A stretch of 64,000 bases of DNA from an uncultured Bacteroidales bacterium (GCA_946183915.1 CAMHDJ010000003.1:19545-83544), one strand, 5' to 3'; positions 15,977 through 24,031 are shown, counted from the stretch's first letter. Notes: generated by a model from the sequence alone, not told the origin. Numbers and translations are program-made.

Positions 15977-16846
15977 TTAGCCAATAATCTTATCGTTTAA
16001 CAATTCCTGAATCAGCCCCTCGATGTCGGCATCGGCGGCCGTGAGGCTCTTGCTCTCCTTGGCTTGGAAGGCGATGCTGCGCACCTCCTTCACCTTGGTG
16101 GGACTGCCGCTCATGCCGCACTGGCTGGGGTCGCCGTCCACATCGGCCACACTCCACTGCGTCAGCGTCAGCTCCGGCCGAGCGGCGCGGAGGGCCTTGC
16201 GCGGGTCGTCGTCGGCCACCTCGAGCGGGCAAGCGGCGTACTTGTACTTCATCACGAGCTTGGCGTTGGCCGGGCGGCACTCGGCGGCCGACCCGTTGAC
16301 GGTCACCACCAGCGGCAGCGGGGCCTCCACCACCTCGACGCCGCCGTCGATCATGCGGCGGATGGTGGCTTTGCCGTTCTCCACCTTGAGAATCTCCTCG
16401 GCGTAGGTCACCTGGTTCAAGCCCAACTTCTGGGCCACCTGCGGACCCACCTGGGCCGTGTCGCCGTCGATGGCCTGGCGGCCGCCGATCACGAGGTCCA
16501 CATGGCCGATCTTCTTGATGGCCGCCGACAGGGCATAGCTCGTAGCCAGCGTGTCGGCACCGGCAAAGAGGCGGTCGGTGAGCAGCCAGCCGGTGTCGGC
16601 GCCACGATAGAGACCCTCGCGGATGATCTCGCCGGCGCGCGGCGGCCCCATGGTCAGCAAGCCCACTTCGACGTCGGGCTGCTGCTCCTTGATGCGCAGC
16701 GCCTGCTCCAGGGCGTTCAAATCTTCGGGGTTAAAAATGGCGGGCAACGCGGCGCGGTTCACCGTGCCTTCGGCCGTCATAGCATCCTTGCCAACATTGC
16801 GAGTATCAGGAACTTGCTTGGCAAGTACAACAATCTTCAGACTCAT
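15977..16846 (-). CDS. etfB: Electron transfer flavoprotein beta subunit
   Basis: 289 residues from MSLKIVVLAKQVPDT. Family motifs: AIFNPEDLNALEQALRI, LLTMGPPRAGEIIREGL, the AMP-binding GGRQAIDGDTAQVGPQ and the recognition loop IDGGVEVVEAPLPLVVTV. It is the AMP-binding partner of EtfA. First gene of the etfB-etfA-acyl-CoA dehydrogenase operon; a promoter sits directly upstream. Confidence 0.95.
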   Translation of the reverse strand: MSLKIVVLAKQVPDTRNVGKDAMTAEGTVNRAALPAIFNPEDLNALEQALRIKEQQPDVEVGLLTMGPPRAGEIIREGLYRGADTGWLLTDRLFAGADTLATSYALSAAIKKIGHVDLVIGGRQAIDGDTAQVGPQVAQKLGLNQVTYAEEILKVENGKATIRRMIDGGVEVVEAPLPLVVTVNGSAAECRPANAKLVMKYKYAACPLEVADDDPRKALRAARPELTLTQWSVADVDGDPSQCGMSGSPTKVKEVRSIAFQAKESKSLTAADADIEGLIQELLNDKIIG

Positions 16847-16868
16847 ATTCCATTCTTTTATTATCTTG

Positions 16869-16902
16869 CAAAAATACGCAATTTTTATGATATAGCAACA
16901 AA
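16869..16902 (-). promoter_or_regulatory. Promoter for the etfB operon
   Basis: On the minus strand, TATTTTTG (16869-16876) matches TAnnTTTG, with TTTG at 16899-16902 as the -33 element (22-base spacing). It lies 23 bases upstream of the etfB ATG. Confidence 0.65.
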
Positions 16903-17000
16903 AAAATGCCCCTCGACCCACTTTTTAACATTTCCCGCCGCACAGTTGATCGTACACCACCTCCCACACTCCACACATCACTTGCCATCCACTTTTGGTA

Positions 17001-17206
17001 GTTTTAAGTAAAATTAGGTTAAAAAATTAGATCGTGCACGATCTAATTTGCACATTTAAAACATTCAGAACGAGGCTTCTAGCCTTCCGAAAGTGTGTTA
17101 ACCATGCTGGAAAACTCGCAAAACGCTGACAGGGCAAGGATTTTGCCCTGGTTTTAAGAGAGTCATCAGGGAGTCATCAGGGAGCCATCAGGGAGAAGTC
17201 AGGGAG
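17001..17206 (+). repeat. Dispersed repeat element, copy 1
   Basis: An element of about 190-205 bp found again at 47497-47690 and 55258-55456, always in the same orientation. In order: AT-rich leader TTAAGTAAAATTAGG, a 26-bp perfect palindrome (17024-17049, core GATCGTGCACGATC), a conserved 80-base segment with ACCATGCTGGAAAACTCGC, a hairpin CAGGGCAA...TTGCCCTG with GTTTT tail (17130-17155), and three to four 11-bp units of AGTCATCAGGG. No ORF. The layout could be a small RNA gene with its own promoter and terminator, or a non-autonomous mobile element. The rest of this 474-base intergenic stretch holds the etfB promoter and the nitroreductase terminator. Confidence 0.88.
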
Positions 17207-17249
17207 ACAAGGCTATAGCAACCTCGGGACGAGGCGTTTGGAAAAAGTA

Positions 17250-17294
17250 TAAAAAAGCGCCTGCCGCCGGACATCAATCTGCCCGAGGCAGGCG
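17250..17294 (-). terminator. Intrinsic terminator after the nitroreductase gene
   Basis: Inverted repeat CGCCTGCC / GGCAGGCG (17258-17265 with 17287-17294) with additional inner pairing (CGGGCA with TGTCCG), followed on the minus strand by CTTTTTTATA. Confidence 0.8.
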
Positions 17295-17320
17295 TTATCC
17301 TGAGCTCGAGGGCCAGGATG

Positions 17321-18070
17321 CTAGAAGTTCCACATACCGCTGTCCTTCAGGAACTGGAGCAGGTCGCGGCTGACGCTCTCGTTCATCTGGCGCGGATAGC
17401 GCTTGGTGGTGAAGATTTCGCAGTAGTTGCGGGTGCCGTTCTCCTTGACCATCCGCTTGTTGAAGGGATCGTCGTCGCGCACCTTGTGGGTGGCAATCAG
17501 CTCGTCGTCGGTGGGCACATGGTAGGTCTCGCGGTGCAGGATGGCGTCGGTGCCGAGGCGCTCGCTGCGGCGAGGTTCCTCGGCGGGGTGGCCCATGGCA
17601 AGGGCGATGACGGGAACCACGCCACGGGGGCACTGCAGCAGTTCGGCTATCTGGCGCGTGTTGTAGTTGACGGTGCCGAGGTAGCAGAAGCCAAGGCCGC
17701 GGGCTTCGGCGGCCATGCAGATGTTCTGCGCGCAGAGCGAGGCGTCGACCAGCGCCGAGGTGAACCAGAGGAGGTTGCCGTAAGGCTCGTCGCACTGGTT
17801 GACACGGCAGTAGTGGTGGTAGCGGGCCACGTCGACACAGACGGTGAGCCACAGCGGAGCCGTGGCGCACTGGCCGAAGTGGAGCGTGCAGAGCTCGCTG
17901 CGGAGAGGTTCCTGGGTGGTGGCTATCACGCTGTAGAGCTGCATGTTGCCCGTGTTCGAGGCACGGATGCCGCACTGCACCATCTCGTCGAGCAGTGCGT
18001 CGCTGACGGGTTCGGCGGTAAACTGGCGCACCGACCGGTGCGCCAGCAGGGTTTCGATGGCGGTATTCAT
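17321..18070 (-). CDS. Nitroreductase-family flavin oxidoreductase
   Basis: 249 residues, start ATG 18070 (MNTAIETLLAHRSVRQF). The HRSVRQF FMN-contact motif, RASNTGNMQLYSVIAT and the GLGFCYLGTV segment mark the NfsA/FRP-like nitroreductase family. It probably reduces quinones, nitro compounds or flavins with NAD(P)H. The start is two bases from the fabG stop, so it is the last gene of the fab transcript; a strong terminator follows. Confidence 0.88.
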   Translation of the reverse strand: MNTAIETLLAHRSVRQFTAEPVSDALLDEMVQCGIRASNTGNMQLYSVIATTQEPLRSELCTLHFGQCATAPLWLTVCVDVARYHHYCRVNQCDEPYGNLLWFTSALVDASLCAQNICMAAEARGLGFCYLGTVNYNTRQIAELLQCPRGVVPVIALAMGHPAEEPRRSERLGTDAILHRETYHVPTDDELIATHKVRDDDPFNKRMVKENGTRNYCEIFTTKRYPRQMNESVSRDLLQFLKDSGMWNF

Positions 18071-18071
18071 C

Positions 18072-18815
18072 TTACAACGAGACGCCTCCGTCGACGCAGA
18101 TGACCTGGCCGGTGATGTACTCGCTGAGGTCGGAGGCCAGGAAGACCGAGGTGCGGGCAATGTCGAGGTCGGTGCCGGGACGGCGCAGGGGAATCTCGGC
18201 GAGCCACTTCTCGCGGGCTTCCTTGGGCATGGCCTGGGTCATGGCCGACTCGATGAGACCGGGAGCGATGGCGTTGCAGCGGATGCCGCGCGATCCGAGC
18301 TCCTTGGCAAGGCTCTTGGTGAAGCCGATGATGCCGGCCTTGGAGGCCGAGTAGTTGCACTGGCCCGCGTTGCCGTTGACGCCCACCACCGACGAGGTGT
18401 TGATGATGGAGCCCGAGCGCTGCTTGAGCATCATGGGGGCAAAGGCCTTGCAGTAGTTGAACACCGAGCGGAGGTTGACCTCGAGCACGAGGTCCCAGTC
18501 CTTGGGGCTCATGCGGAGCAGGAGGGTGTCGCGGGTGATGCCGGCGTTGTTGACCAGCGCGTCGAGGCGGCCAAAGTTCTTCTGCACCTGCTCGGCGACG
18601 GCCATGGTCTGGTCGTAGTCGGCGGCATTGCTGGCGATGAAGGCGCTGCGGGGGCTGACCTTCTGCAGCTCGGCCAGGAGCTCACGGCTGGCGTCGTTCT
18701 CCTGCAAATCGGTGAAAATCACGGTGGCACCGTGCTCGGCGAAGAGCTGGGCGGTGCGCTTGCCGATGCCGCGCGAGGCACCGGTGACTAGGGCTATTTT
18801 GTTCTCTAGAAGCAT
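18072..18815 (-). CDS. fabG: 3-oxoacyl-ACP reductase FabG
   Basis: 247 residues from MLLENKIALVTGASRGIG; a GTG at 18830 would add only five residues and reach into the inserted repeat, so ATG 18815 is preferred. SDR motifs: TGASRGIG cofactor loop, NNAG, NTSSVVGVNG with catalytic Ser, and YSASKAG with Tyr/Lys. It reduces 3-oxoacyl-ACP in fatty acid elongation. It belongs with fabZ, fabF and fabH upstream, from which it is now separated by the DUF559 insertion. Confidence 0.95.
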   Translation of the reverse strand: MLLENKIALVTGASRGIGKRTAQLFAEHGATVIFTDLQENDASRELLAELQKVSPRSAFIASNAADYDQTMAVAEQVQKNFGRLDALVNNAGITRDTLLLRMSPKDWDLVLEVNLRSVFNYCKAFAPMMLKQRSGSIINTSSVVGVNGNAGQCNYSASKAGIIGFTKSLAKELGSRGIRCNAIAPGLIESAMTQAMPKEAREKWLAEIPLRRPGTDLDIARTSVFLASDLSEYITGQVICVDGGVSL

Positions 18816-18825
18816 AGATTTCGGC

Positions 18826-18862
18826 CTCACCCCCGCCCCCTCTCCTGTGAGGAGAGGGGAGT
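18826..18862. repeat. Left 37-bp inverted repeat flanking the DUF559 gene
   Basis: Sequence begins CTCACCCCCGCCCCCTCTCC and ends GGAGAGGGGAGT. It is itself a hairpin (CCCCTCTCCT / AGGAGAGGGG) and matches the reverse complement of 19273-19309 at 33 of 37 positions. Confidence 0.9.
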
Positions 18863-18880
18863 AGAATGAGGGCTTGTTTT

Positions 18881-19264
18881 TTATTGTTGATTATACAATC
18901 TGTTTTTTATCTTTTCAATCACGTTGCGAGTGTCGTACACGACTTCTTCATTACTGAATCGCATCACACCGTAGCCGAGGTCTTCGAGGTTGGCGGTTCT
19001 TGTTGCATCATCTGCCTGCTGCAAGGGGTCGCTGTGATAGCCGCCGTCCACTTCGATTATCAACCGGTTGGGTAGGTTGATAAAATCGGCGATGTAGTCG
19101 CCCACCGGGTGTTGCCGCCGGAATCGGCATCCTTGTATCTGACGTCTCAACGCATCCCACAACACACGTTCAGCCTCGGTCATGTTGCGACGGTTGTCCT
19201 TGGCAAAAGCCTTGGTCAGCTCATACCGGTCAGGGCTGGCGGTTCGGCAAAGGAAGTCGCTCAT
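18881..19264 (-). CDS. DUF559 / Vsr-like endonuclease-domain protein
   Basis: 127 residues. The pattern AKDNRRNMTEAERVLWDAL, QGCRFRRQHPVGDYIADF, RLIIEVDGGYH and GYGVMRFSNEEVV is the DUF559 family, which has a PD-(D/E)XK-like restriction endonuclease core related to the Vsr mismatch endonuclease (D of YIADF, E-V-D of IIEVDGG). The gene sits between fabG and fabZ on the coding strand and is tightly bounded by 37-bp inverted repeats (18826-18862 and 19273-19309), a layout of a self-contained insertion. Function in the cell is unknown; nuclease activity is inferred from the fold. It has no role in fatty acid synthesis that I can see. Confidence 0.88.
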   Translation of the reverse strand: MSDFLCRTASPDRYELTKAFAKDNRRNMTEAERVLWDALRRQIQGCRFRRQHPVGDYIADFINLPNRLIIEVDGGYHSDPLQQADDATRTANLEDLGYGVMRFSNEEVVYDTRNVIEKIKNRLYNQQ

Positions 19265-19272
19265 AGCTAACC

Positions 19273-19309
19273 ACTCCCCTCTCCTCCTAGGAGAGGGGTT
19301 GGGGGTGAG
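19273..19309. repeat. Right 37-bp inverted repeat flanking the DUF559 gene; contains the fabZ stop
   Basis: Reads ACTCCCCTCTCCTCCTAGGA onward to GGGGGTGAG. The fabZ TAG stop (19287-19289, minus strand) lies inside it, so the last FabZ residues (PHPQPLS) are encoded by the repeat. Confidence 0.9.
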
Positions 19310-19733
19310 GCTGGTTGTCGATCAGTGCAAATGTCAGTTCGCCTTGGCAGCAAGGCTTGCCACCGACGGTGGCTTTGGCGTCGACGAAGAAGATCATGCC
19401 GCGGCGGTTGGTGATGCGGGCACGCACCTCGATGGTGTCGCCCGGGCGCACCGGCTGGCGGAAGCGCACGTTGTTGATGCCGCTGTAGAGCGGCGTACGG
19501 CCGATCAGTTCGTCGCGCACCAGAATACAGCTGGACTGCGCCATGATCTCGCACTGGATGACACCCGGCACCACGGGGTTGCCGGGGAAGTGGCCTTGCA
19601 GGAAGAACTCGTCGCCGCGCACGTGGTAGTGGGCAATGGCGGTATCGCCTTCCATCACCACGTCGTCGATGAGCAGCATCGGCTCACGGTGCGGCAGGAA
19701 GGTCTTGATTTCGTCTCTGTTCAATACGTTCAT
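19287..19733 (-). CDS. fabZ: 3-hydroxyacyl-ACP dehydratase FabZ with repeat-encoded C-terminus
   Basis: 148 residues. FabZ motifs: FLPHREPMLLIDDV, the catalytic His in LQGHFPGNPVVPGVIQCEIMAQ (HFPG with Glu in the following helix) and GINNVRFRQPVRPGD. It dehydrates 3-hydroxyacyl-ACP. The final residues PHPQPLS come from the inverted repeat at 19273-19309, implying that insertion replaced the native C-terminus or stop. A standalone fabZ is notable because in many Bacteroidota the dehydratase is also found fused to LpxC, which is not the case in this window. Confidence 0.93.
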   Translation of the reverse strand: MNVLNRDEIKTFLPHREPMLLIDDVVMEGDTAIAHYHVRGDEFFLQGHFPGNPVVPGVIQCEIMAQSSCILVRDELIGRTPLYSGINNVRFRQPVRPGDTIEVRARITNRRGMIFFVDAKATVGGKPCCQGELTFALIDNQPHPQPLS

Positions 19734-19754
19734 TGTATGACTTTTAACTGTTTT

Positions 19755-20996
19755 TTACTTAATCTTTCTCAGCGCCACGCTGGCGTTGTTGCCGCCGAAG
19801 CCGAAGGTGTTGCTCAGGGCGATGTCGGCCTGCCACTGGCGGGCGGTGTGGGGCGTGTAGTCGAGGTCACACTCGGGATCCGGCTGGTCGAGGTGGATGG
19901 TGGGCGGAATGGTTCCGTTCTGGAGAGCCAAAGCGCTGATGATCAGCTCAACGGCACCGGTGGCGCCAAGCATGTGGCCATGCATCGACTTGGTGCTGCT
20001 GATGACGGCCTTGTGGGCACCGTCTTCGCCGAGAGTGGTCTTAATGGCGCGGGTCTCGCCCTTGTCGTTGAGGGGGGTACCGGTGCCGTGAGCATTGATA
20101 TAGAGGTGCTCATCGGCCTTGAAACCAGCCTCTTCGAGGGCCAGCTTCATGGCCTGGGCGGCTCCACGACCTTCGGGGTGCGGGGCGGTGTAGTGGTGGG
20201 CGTCGCAGGTGTTTCCATAGCCACAGACCTCGGCGTACAGCTTGGCGCCACGCTTTTTGGCCAGCTCCTCGCTCTCGAGGATGAGGATGCCGCAGCCTTC
20301 GCCGAGCACGAAGCCCTTGCGGCGGGCGTCGAAGGGCAGCGAGGCGGCCATGGGATCGTCGCTGGTGGTAAGGGCCTTCATGTTAGAGAAGCCGCCGACA
20401 GCCATCTCGCAGATGGCAGCCTCGGTGCCGCCGGTGATGACGGCGTCGGCACGACCCTCGTGGATCAGGCGGTAGGCCTCGCCCACGCTGTGGGTTCCGG
20501 TGGCGCAAGCCGTCACGACGGGGATGTTGGGTCCCTGGGCGTTGTAGGTAATGGCCACGTTGCCGCCCGCAATGTTCGAGATCATCTCGGGGATGAACAG
20601 GGGCGAAATGCGGCGCAGACCGTACTGCATCTTGTTGGCATGCTCGCGCTCAAAGGTGGTGATGCCACCAATACCGCTGCCGATGGCGGTGCCGAAACGG
20701 GTGGGATCGACATCCTCGCCGACGCGCAAACCGCTGTCCTGCATGGCCTGTGCGGCCGCCGCCAGGGCATAGAGGGCGAAGGTGTCGTTGTGACGGATCA
20801 TCGTCTTGTCGATACCGTAGTCCTCGGGGTGGAAGTCTTTGACCTCGGCAGCCACCTTGACGGGGAGCTGCTCACGGTCGAGTTTGGTGATGTAGTCAAT
20901 GCCACACACACCGTTGATCACGCTGTTCCACAGCGATTCAATATTATTTCCAAGTGGGGTTATACAGCCCACGCCTGTGATGAATACTCTGTTCAT
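19755..20996 (-). CDS. fabF: 3-oxoacyl-ACP synthase II FabF
   Basis: 413 residues. Active-site Cys in VVTACATGTHSVGEA, His in INAHGTGTPLND and His in SMHGHMLGATGAVE, plus the N-terminal VFITGVGCITPLGN and C-terminal NTFGFGGNNASV. It performs chain-elongating Claisen condensation with malonyl-ACP. The residue preceding the GH of the second His motif is His rather than the more usual Thr (SMHGH versus SMTGH). Between fabH (35 bases upstream) and fabZ (21 bases downstream). Confidence 0.95.
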   Translation of the reverse strand: MNRVFITGVGCITPLGNNIESLWNSVINGVCGIDYITKLDREQLPVKVAAEVKDFHPEDYGIDKTMIRHNDTFALYALAAAAQAMQDSGLRVGEDVDPTRFGTAIGSGIGGITTFEREHANKMQYGLRRISPLFIPEMISNIAGGNVAITYNAQGPNIPVVTACATGTHSVGEAYRLIHEGRADAVITGGTEAAICEMAVGGFSNMKALTTSDDPMAASLPFDARRKGFVLGEGCGILILESEELAKKRGAKLYAEVCGYGNTCDAHHYTAPHPEGRGAAQAMKLALEEAGFKADEHLYINAHGTGTPLNDKGETRAIKTTLGEDGAHKAVISSTKSMHGHMLGATGAVELIISALALQNGTIPPTIHLDQPDPECDLDYTPHTARQWQADIALSNTFGFGGNNASVALRKIK

Positions 20997-21031
20997 ATTA
21001 TTAATTTGTTTCTATATTTATTAGTTAGTAT

Positions 21032-21994
21032 TCAATAGCGGACAACGGCGGCGCTGGTGACGAAGCCCGCACCGAATCCGTTGAATACCATGAGGTCGCC
21101 GCGCTTGATGACACCCTCGCGAATCTTCTCGTCGAGCAACACAGGAATACTGGCCGACGAGGTATTGCCACGACGTTCAATGTTGTGAAGGAAGCGTTCC
21201 TGAGGCAGGTCAAAGGTCTGTTTGATGGCGTCAATGATGCGCATATTGGCCTGATGCAGAAGGAAATGATCGATATCAGCCAACTGAAGGCCAGCTTTTT
21301 CGACCACATCTTTGATGTCGCGCTGAGCCGACGTGACCGCCATGCGGAACACCTCGCGGCCCTTGAGCTGCATCGGCATGTGGGTATCAATGCCGGGGCC
21401 CGTCTCAAACGGCGTGGGTTCGCACGGTAGACGGTAGTAGATAACGTCAGGCATCGGTGTGGAGGTCAGCTTGCTGGCCAGGTAGTTGTCGCCCTTCGTA
21501 AGCACCATGGCTCCGGCGGCATCGCCAAACAGAACGCAAGTCTCACGCTGTGTCCAGTCCACCATGCGGGTCACCTCCTCAGCGCAGACGTAGAGTATAC
21601 GGTTGGCGCGACCGGTGGCCAGGAAGGATTCGCAGATATCAAGTCCATAGACAAAGCCGGCACACGCCGAGTTGATATCCATGGTGGGGCAGTTGGGGCC
21701 TTTGATGCCCAAAATGCCCTGCACGAGAGACGCCAAAGAAGGGGTCACGTAACAGTTGCACACATTGGAGCAAATGATGAAGTCAATGTCATCAGGCACC
21801 AATCCAGCGGCATCGATTGCGCGTTGACCCGCCAGGGCTGCCAGCTCTTCAAATCGTTCGGTGGTGATGATTTGGCGGCTCTTGATGCCGGTGCGAGTGG
21901 TGATCCACTCGTCGCTCGTGTCGACATAGTCGGACAACATATCGTTGGTGACAGTAAACTTCGGCACGGCGCTTCCAGTTCCAAGTATTTTCAT
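21032..21994 (-). CDS. fabH: 3-oxoacyl-ACP synthase III FabH
   Basis: 320 residues. The catalytic triad is visible: Cys in DINSACAGFVYGL, His in HFLLHQANMRII and Asn in RRGNTSSASIPV; C-terminal GFGAGFVTSAAVVRY is typical. It starts fatty acid synthesis by condensing acyl-CoA with malonyl-ACP. First gene of the cluster fabH-fabF-fabZ-(DUF559)-fabG-nitroreductase. No acpP gene is present in the cluster. Confidence 0.95.
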   Translation of the reverse strand: MKILGTGSAVPKFTVTNDMLSDYVDTSDEWITTRTGIKSRQIITTERFEELAALAGQRAIDAAGLVPDDIDFIICSNVCNCYVTPSLASLVQGILGIKGPNCPTMDINSACAGFVYGLDICESFLATGRANRILYVCAEEVTRMVDWTQRETCVLFGDAAGAMVLTKGDNYLASKLTSTPMPDVIYYRLPCEPTPFETGPGIDTHMPMQLKGREVFRMAVTSAQRDIKDVVEKAGLQLADIDHFLLHQANMRIIDAIKQTFDLPQERFLHNIERRGNTSSASIPVLLDEKIREGVIKRGDLMVFNGFGAGFVTSAAVVRY

Positions 21995-22173
21995 TGTATC
22001 AGTTTTATGGGCTTTATCTGTGCTTGCAGAGATGTGTTCGCCCGTGTTATTATCTTAATTTTTATTAAAAATCCGGCTGCAAAGAAACACCATCTCGACA
22101 AAATAAAAAAGTTAAATTCGGCAAATCGGACAATATCTTAGGTAAAATTGAGTTATTGGGGGCGAAATCATAG

Positions 22174-22181
22174 TATTTTTG
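22174..22181 (+). promoter_or_regulatory. Candidate -7 element for the LytTR gene
   Basis: TATTTTTG fits TAnnTTTG and lies only 16 bases before the ATG at 22198; TTG runs near 22148-22157 are poor -33 candidates. The leader would be very short. Confidence 0.4.
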
Positions 22182-22197
22182 ACGAAATAAAGAAGAA

Positions 22198-23091
22198 ATG
22201 AATATTTACCAACAGCGGAGTTTGGCGGAAATCGACCGCTTTTTCACCCAAAGGGCGGCCGTGACACAGTTTTTGATACTCTCGGTTTTCTTCGCAGTCC
22301 TCATCGTGGTATTCGGCAACCCCACCGGAATGCTCGACTTCACAACACAACACACAACAATCCTTCCGCAACTGCAAATAGCCATCACGACGGTAGCAGG
22401 ACTGCTACTGCTGATCATCAGCCGCACATCACTCCATCTGCTATCACGCAGAAAAACGGTCTCTCCAACGGAATGCCTGATATGGATTCTCGTCGAACTG
22501 ATCGTCACCATAGCTGTTCTTTGCTTCACAATGTGGCAATTAAGTGGCGGCGGAAAACTGACGCTGGCTCCTTTGGCCGGCGATCTTCTACTCGGAATCA
22601 TCGCCATCGAAGCCATCCCCTACGTCATTTCATACCTCGTTTTCCGCCTGCGCGACGAGCAACGGGAAGTGGCCCGCTTGCAAGCCGAACTGGAGAACAC
22701 CCAGACGCAAGACACATCCACACTTGCTACCGCCGGCGAACGAATACTCAACTTCCACGACCGCGGCAACCGTCTTGTCTTCAGCACCTCAGGAAAGAAT
22801 GTACTATTCATCGAGGCCGCCGACAACTACGTCAACATCCACTACCTAAACGAGGGTCACGAGGACACATTTATCCTACACAACACCCTGAAAGATATGG
22901 AGAAACGCCTGGCTGACACATCCCTTCAGCGGTGTCACCGAGGCTACATCGTCAACATCGACAACGTAAAACTCCTACGCAAGGAGGGAATGACGCTGCT
23001 TTTGGAGCTGAATGGCAGCAACAAGACCATCCCCGTCACCAAGACATACGCCGCAGCCGTCACCGAGCGACTGGCGCCTACAAACGAATAA
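22198..23091 (+). CDS. Membrane-anchored LytTR DNA-binding regulator
   Basis: 297 residues. Four hydrophobic segments occur in the first half (about residues 23-42, 58-76, 93-112 and 118-148), then a short coiled-coil (LRDEQREVARLQAELENTQ), then a LytTR DNA-binding domain (VLFIEAADNYVNIHYLNEG, FILHNTLKDMEKRL, LQRCHRGYIVNIDNV, IPVTKTYAAAVTERL). LytTR domains bind DNA repeats; here the domain is tethered to the membrane with no receiver or kinase domain in the same protein. Signal and targets are unknown. Codon and base use are less GC-rich than in neighbouring genes. The next gene follows after 28 bases and may be co-expressed. Confidence 0.9.
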   Translation: MNIYQQRSLAEIDRFFTQRAAVTQFLILSVFFAVLIVVFGNPTGMLDFTTQHTTILPQLQIAITTVAGLLLLIISRTSLHLLSRRKTVSPTECLIWILVELIVTIAVLCFTMWQLSGGGKLTLAPLAGDLLLGIIAIEAIPYVISYLVFRLRDEQREVARLQAELENTQTQDTSTLATAGERILNFHDRGNRLVFSTSGKNVLFIEAADNYVNIHYLNEGHEDTFILHNTLKDMEKRLADTSLQRCHRGYIVNIDNVKLLRKEGMTLLLELNGSNKTIPVTKTYAAAVTERLAPTNE

Positions 23092-23119
23092 TCCCAACTA
23101 TTTATTTAATAATCACACA

Positions 23120-23533
23120 ATGGAACTCAGACTCACCTACCAGGAAATCAGCGAAATGATCGAGAAACGAGCCGGACGCGCGCTCCCGATCATCTACGGC
23201 GGCCCACACACCGTACGCATCAGTTACGATGTAAACGTACTCTTCAAGACAGCCAGTGTAGGCCTCGATCTGACGGTAGAGCGCATCAACGGCAGCGACA
23301 TTTTCCTCTCCTACGACGGCGGTGCCAGCATTGACTTCATGGTACGCCAGGCCATCAGCATGGCGAAGAACCGTCCGGGTGGAGACATGATCGAACCCCT
23401 CGACGGAAACCGCATCCTGCTTTCGCTCGGTAAAACACAACAAGCAGGCAGCCTACTGGATCATATCACACTGAAAGACATACGCTTCGACGAGCACTAC
23501 GCCATCGTCGAATTCACACCCAAAGGAGTGTAA
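23120..23533 (+). CDS. Conserved-looking protein of unknown function
   Basis: 137 residues from MELRLTYQEISEMIEKRAG. It looks like a compact alpha/beta protein without signal peptide: RALPIIYGGPHTVRISYDVN, SVGLDLTVERINGSDIFLSY, FMVRQAISMAKNRPGG and a C-terminal ITLKDIRFDEHYAIVEF. I do not recognise the family. Its position after the membrane LytTR regulator suggests an operon. It ends convergently with rlmH; a short hairpin CGCCTA/TAGGCG (about 23549-23565) lies between. Confidence 0.72.
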   Translation: MELRLTYQEISEMIEKRAGRALPIIYGGPHTVRISYDVNVLFKTASVGLDLTVERINGSDIFLSYDGGASIDFMVRQAISMAKNRPGGDMIEPLDGNRILLSLGKTQQAGSLLDHITLKDIRFDEHYAIVEFTPKGV

Positions 23534-23557
23534 AGACACTACACGTTCGCCTAAGGG

Positions 23558-24031
23558 CTAGGCGTTGTGATACTTTTCGTGGCGCAAAATAGTGTGCGCC
23601 CGGTAGAGCTGTTCAAGGAAAAAGAGACGCACCATCTGGTGGTTGAACGTCATTTGCGAGAGAGAGACCTTGGCGTGGGCAGCATCGTACACCGCCGGGG
23701 CGAATCCAAAAGCGCCTCCGATGACGAATGCCAGCGTACGCACCCCGGCATTCATCTGTCGTTGAAGCTGTTCCGAGAAACCCACCGAGGTGTATTCCCG
23801 CCCATGTTCATCGAGGAGCACCACCCGATCCACCTTCTCCAACTGCTTCAAAATCAACACTCCTTCCCGTTCTTTCACCTCGTCGGGCGACATACGGCCG
23901 GCATTCTTCAAGGCCGGCACCACCACCAACTCGAAGTCACAATAGTGCTTCAGCCGGCCCACATACTCGTCGATTCCGGCTTGAAGGTAAGGCACATCGG
24001 TCTTGGAAACCACTATCAGCTTGATATTCAT
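23558..24031 (-). CDS. rlmH: 23S rRNA pseudouridine-1915 N3-methyltransferase RlmH
   Basis: 157 residues, typical length. SPOUT motifs: LAFVIGGAFGFAPAV (SAM-binding knot) and the C-terminal SQMTFNHQMVRLFFLEQLYR. It methylates pseudouridine 1915 in helix 69 of 23S rRNA. The start ATG overlaps the stop of the upstream GNAT-like gene by four bases. Confidence 0.96.
   Translation of the reverse strand: MNIKLIVVSKTDVPYLQAGIDEYVGRLKHYCDFELVVVPALKNAGRMSPDEVKEREGVLILKQLEKVDRVVLLDEHGREYTSVGFSEQLQRQMNAGVRTLAFVIGGAFGFAPAVYDAAHAKVSLSQMTFNHQMVRLFFLEQLYRAHTILRHEKYHNA

Noticed and set aside
15976..15984. Longer etfA starting at TTG 15984
   Set aside because: It would add three residues and overlap the etfB stop; ATG 15975 gives the expected N-terminus.
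17321..21994. Aryl polyene or polyketide cluster
   Set aside because: Only standard FASII enzymes are present; no acyltransferase, ammonia-lyase or extra ketosynthase typical of such clusters.
22099..22102. -33 box for fabH
   Set aside because: A TTTG on the minus strand is only 11 bases from the nearest -7-like sequence (TTTCTTTG), too short for a Bacteroidota promoter.
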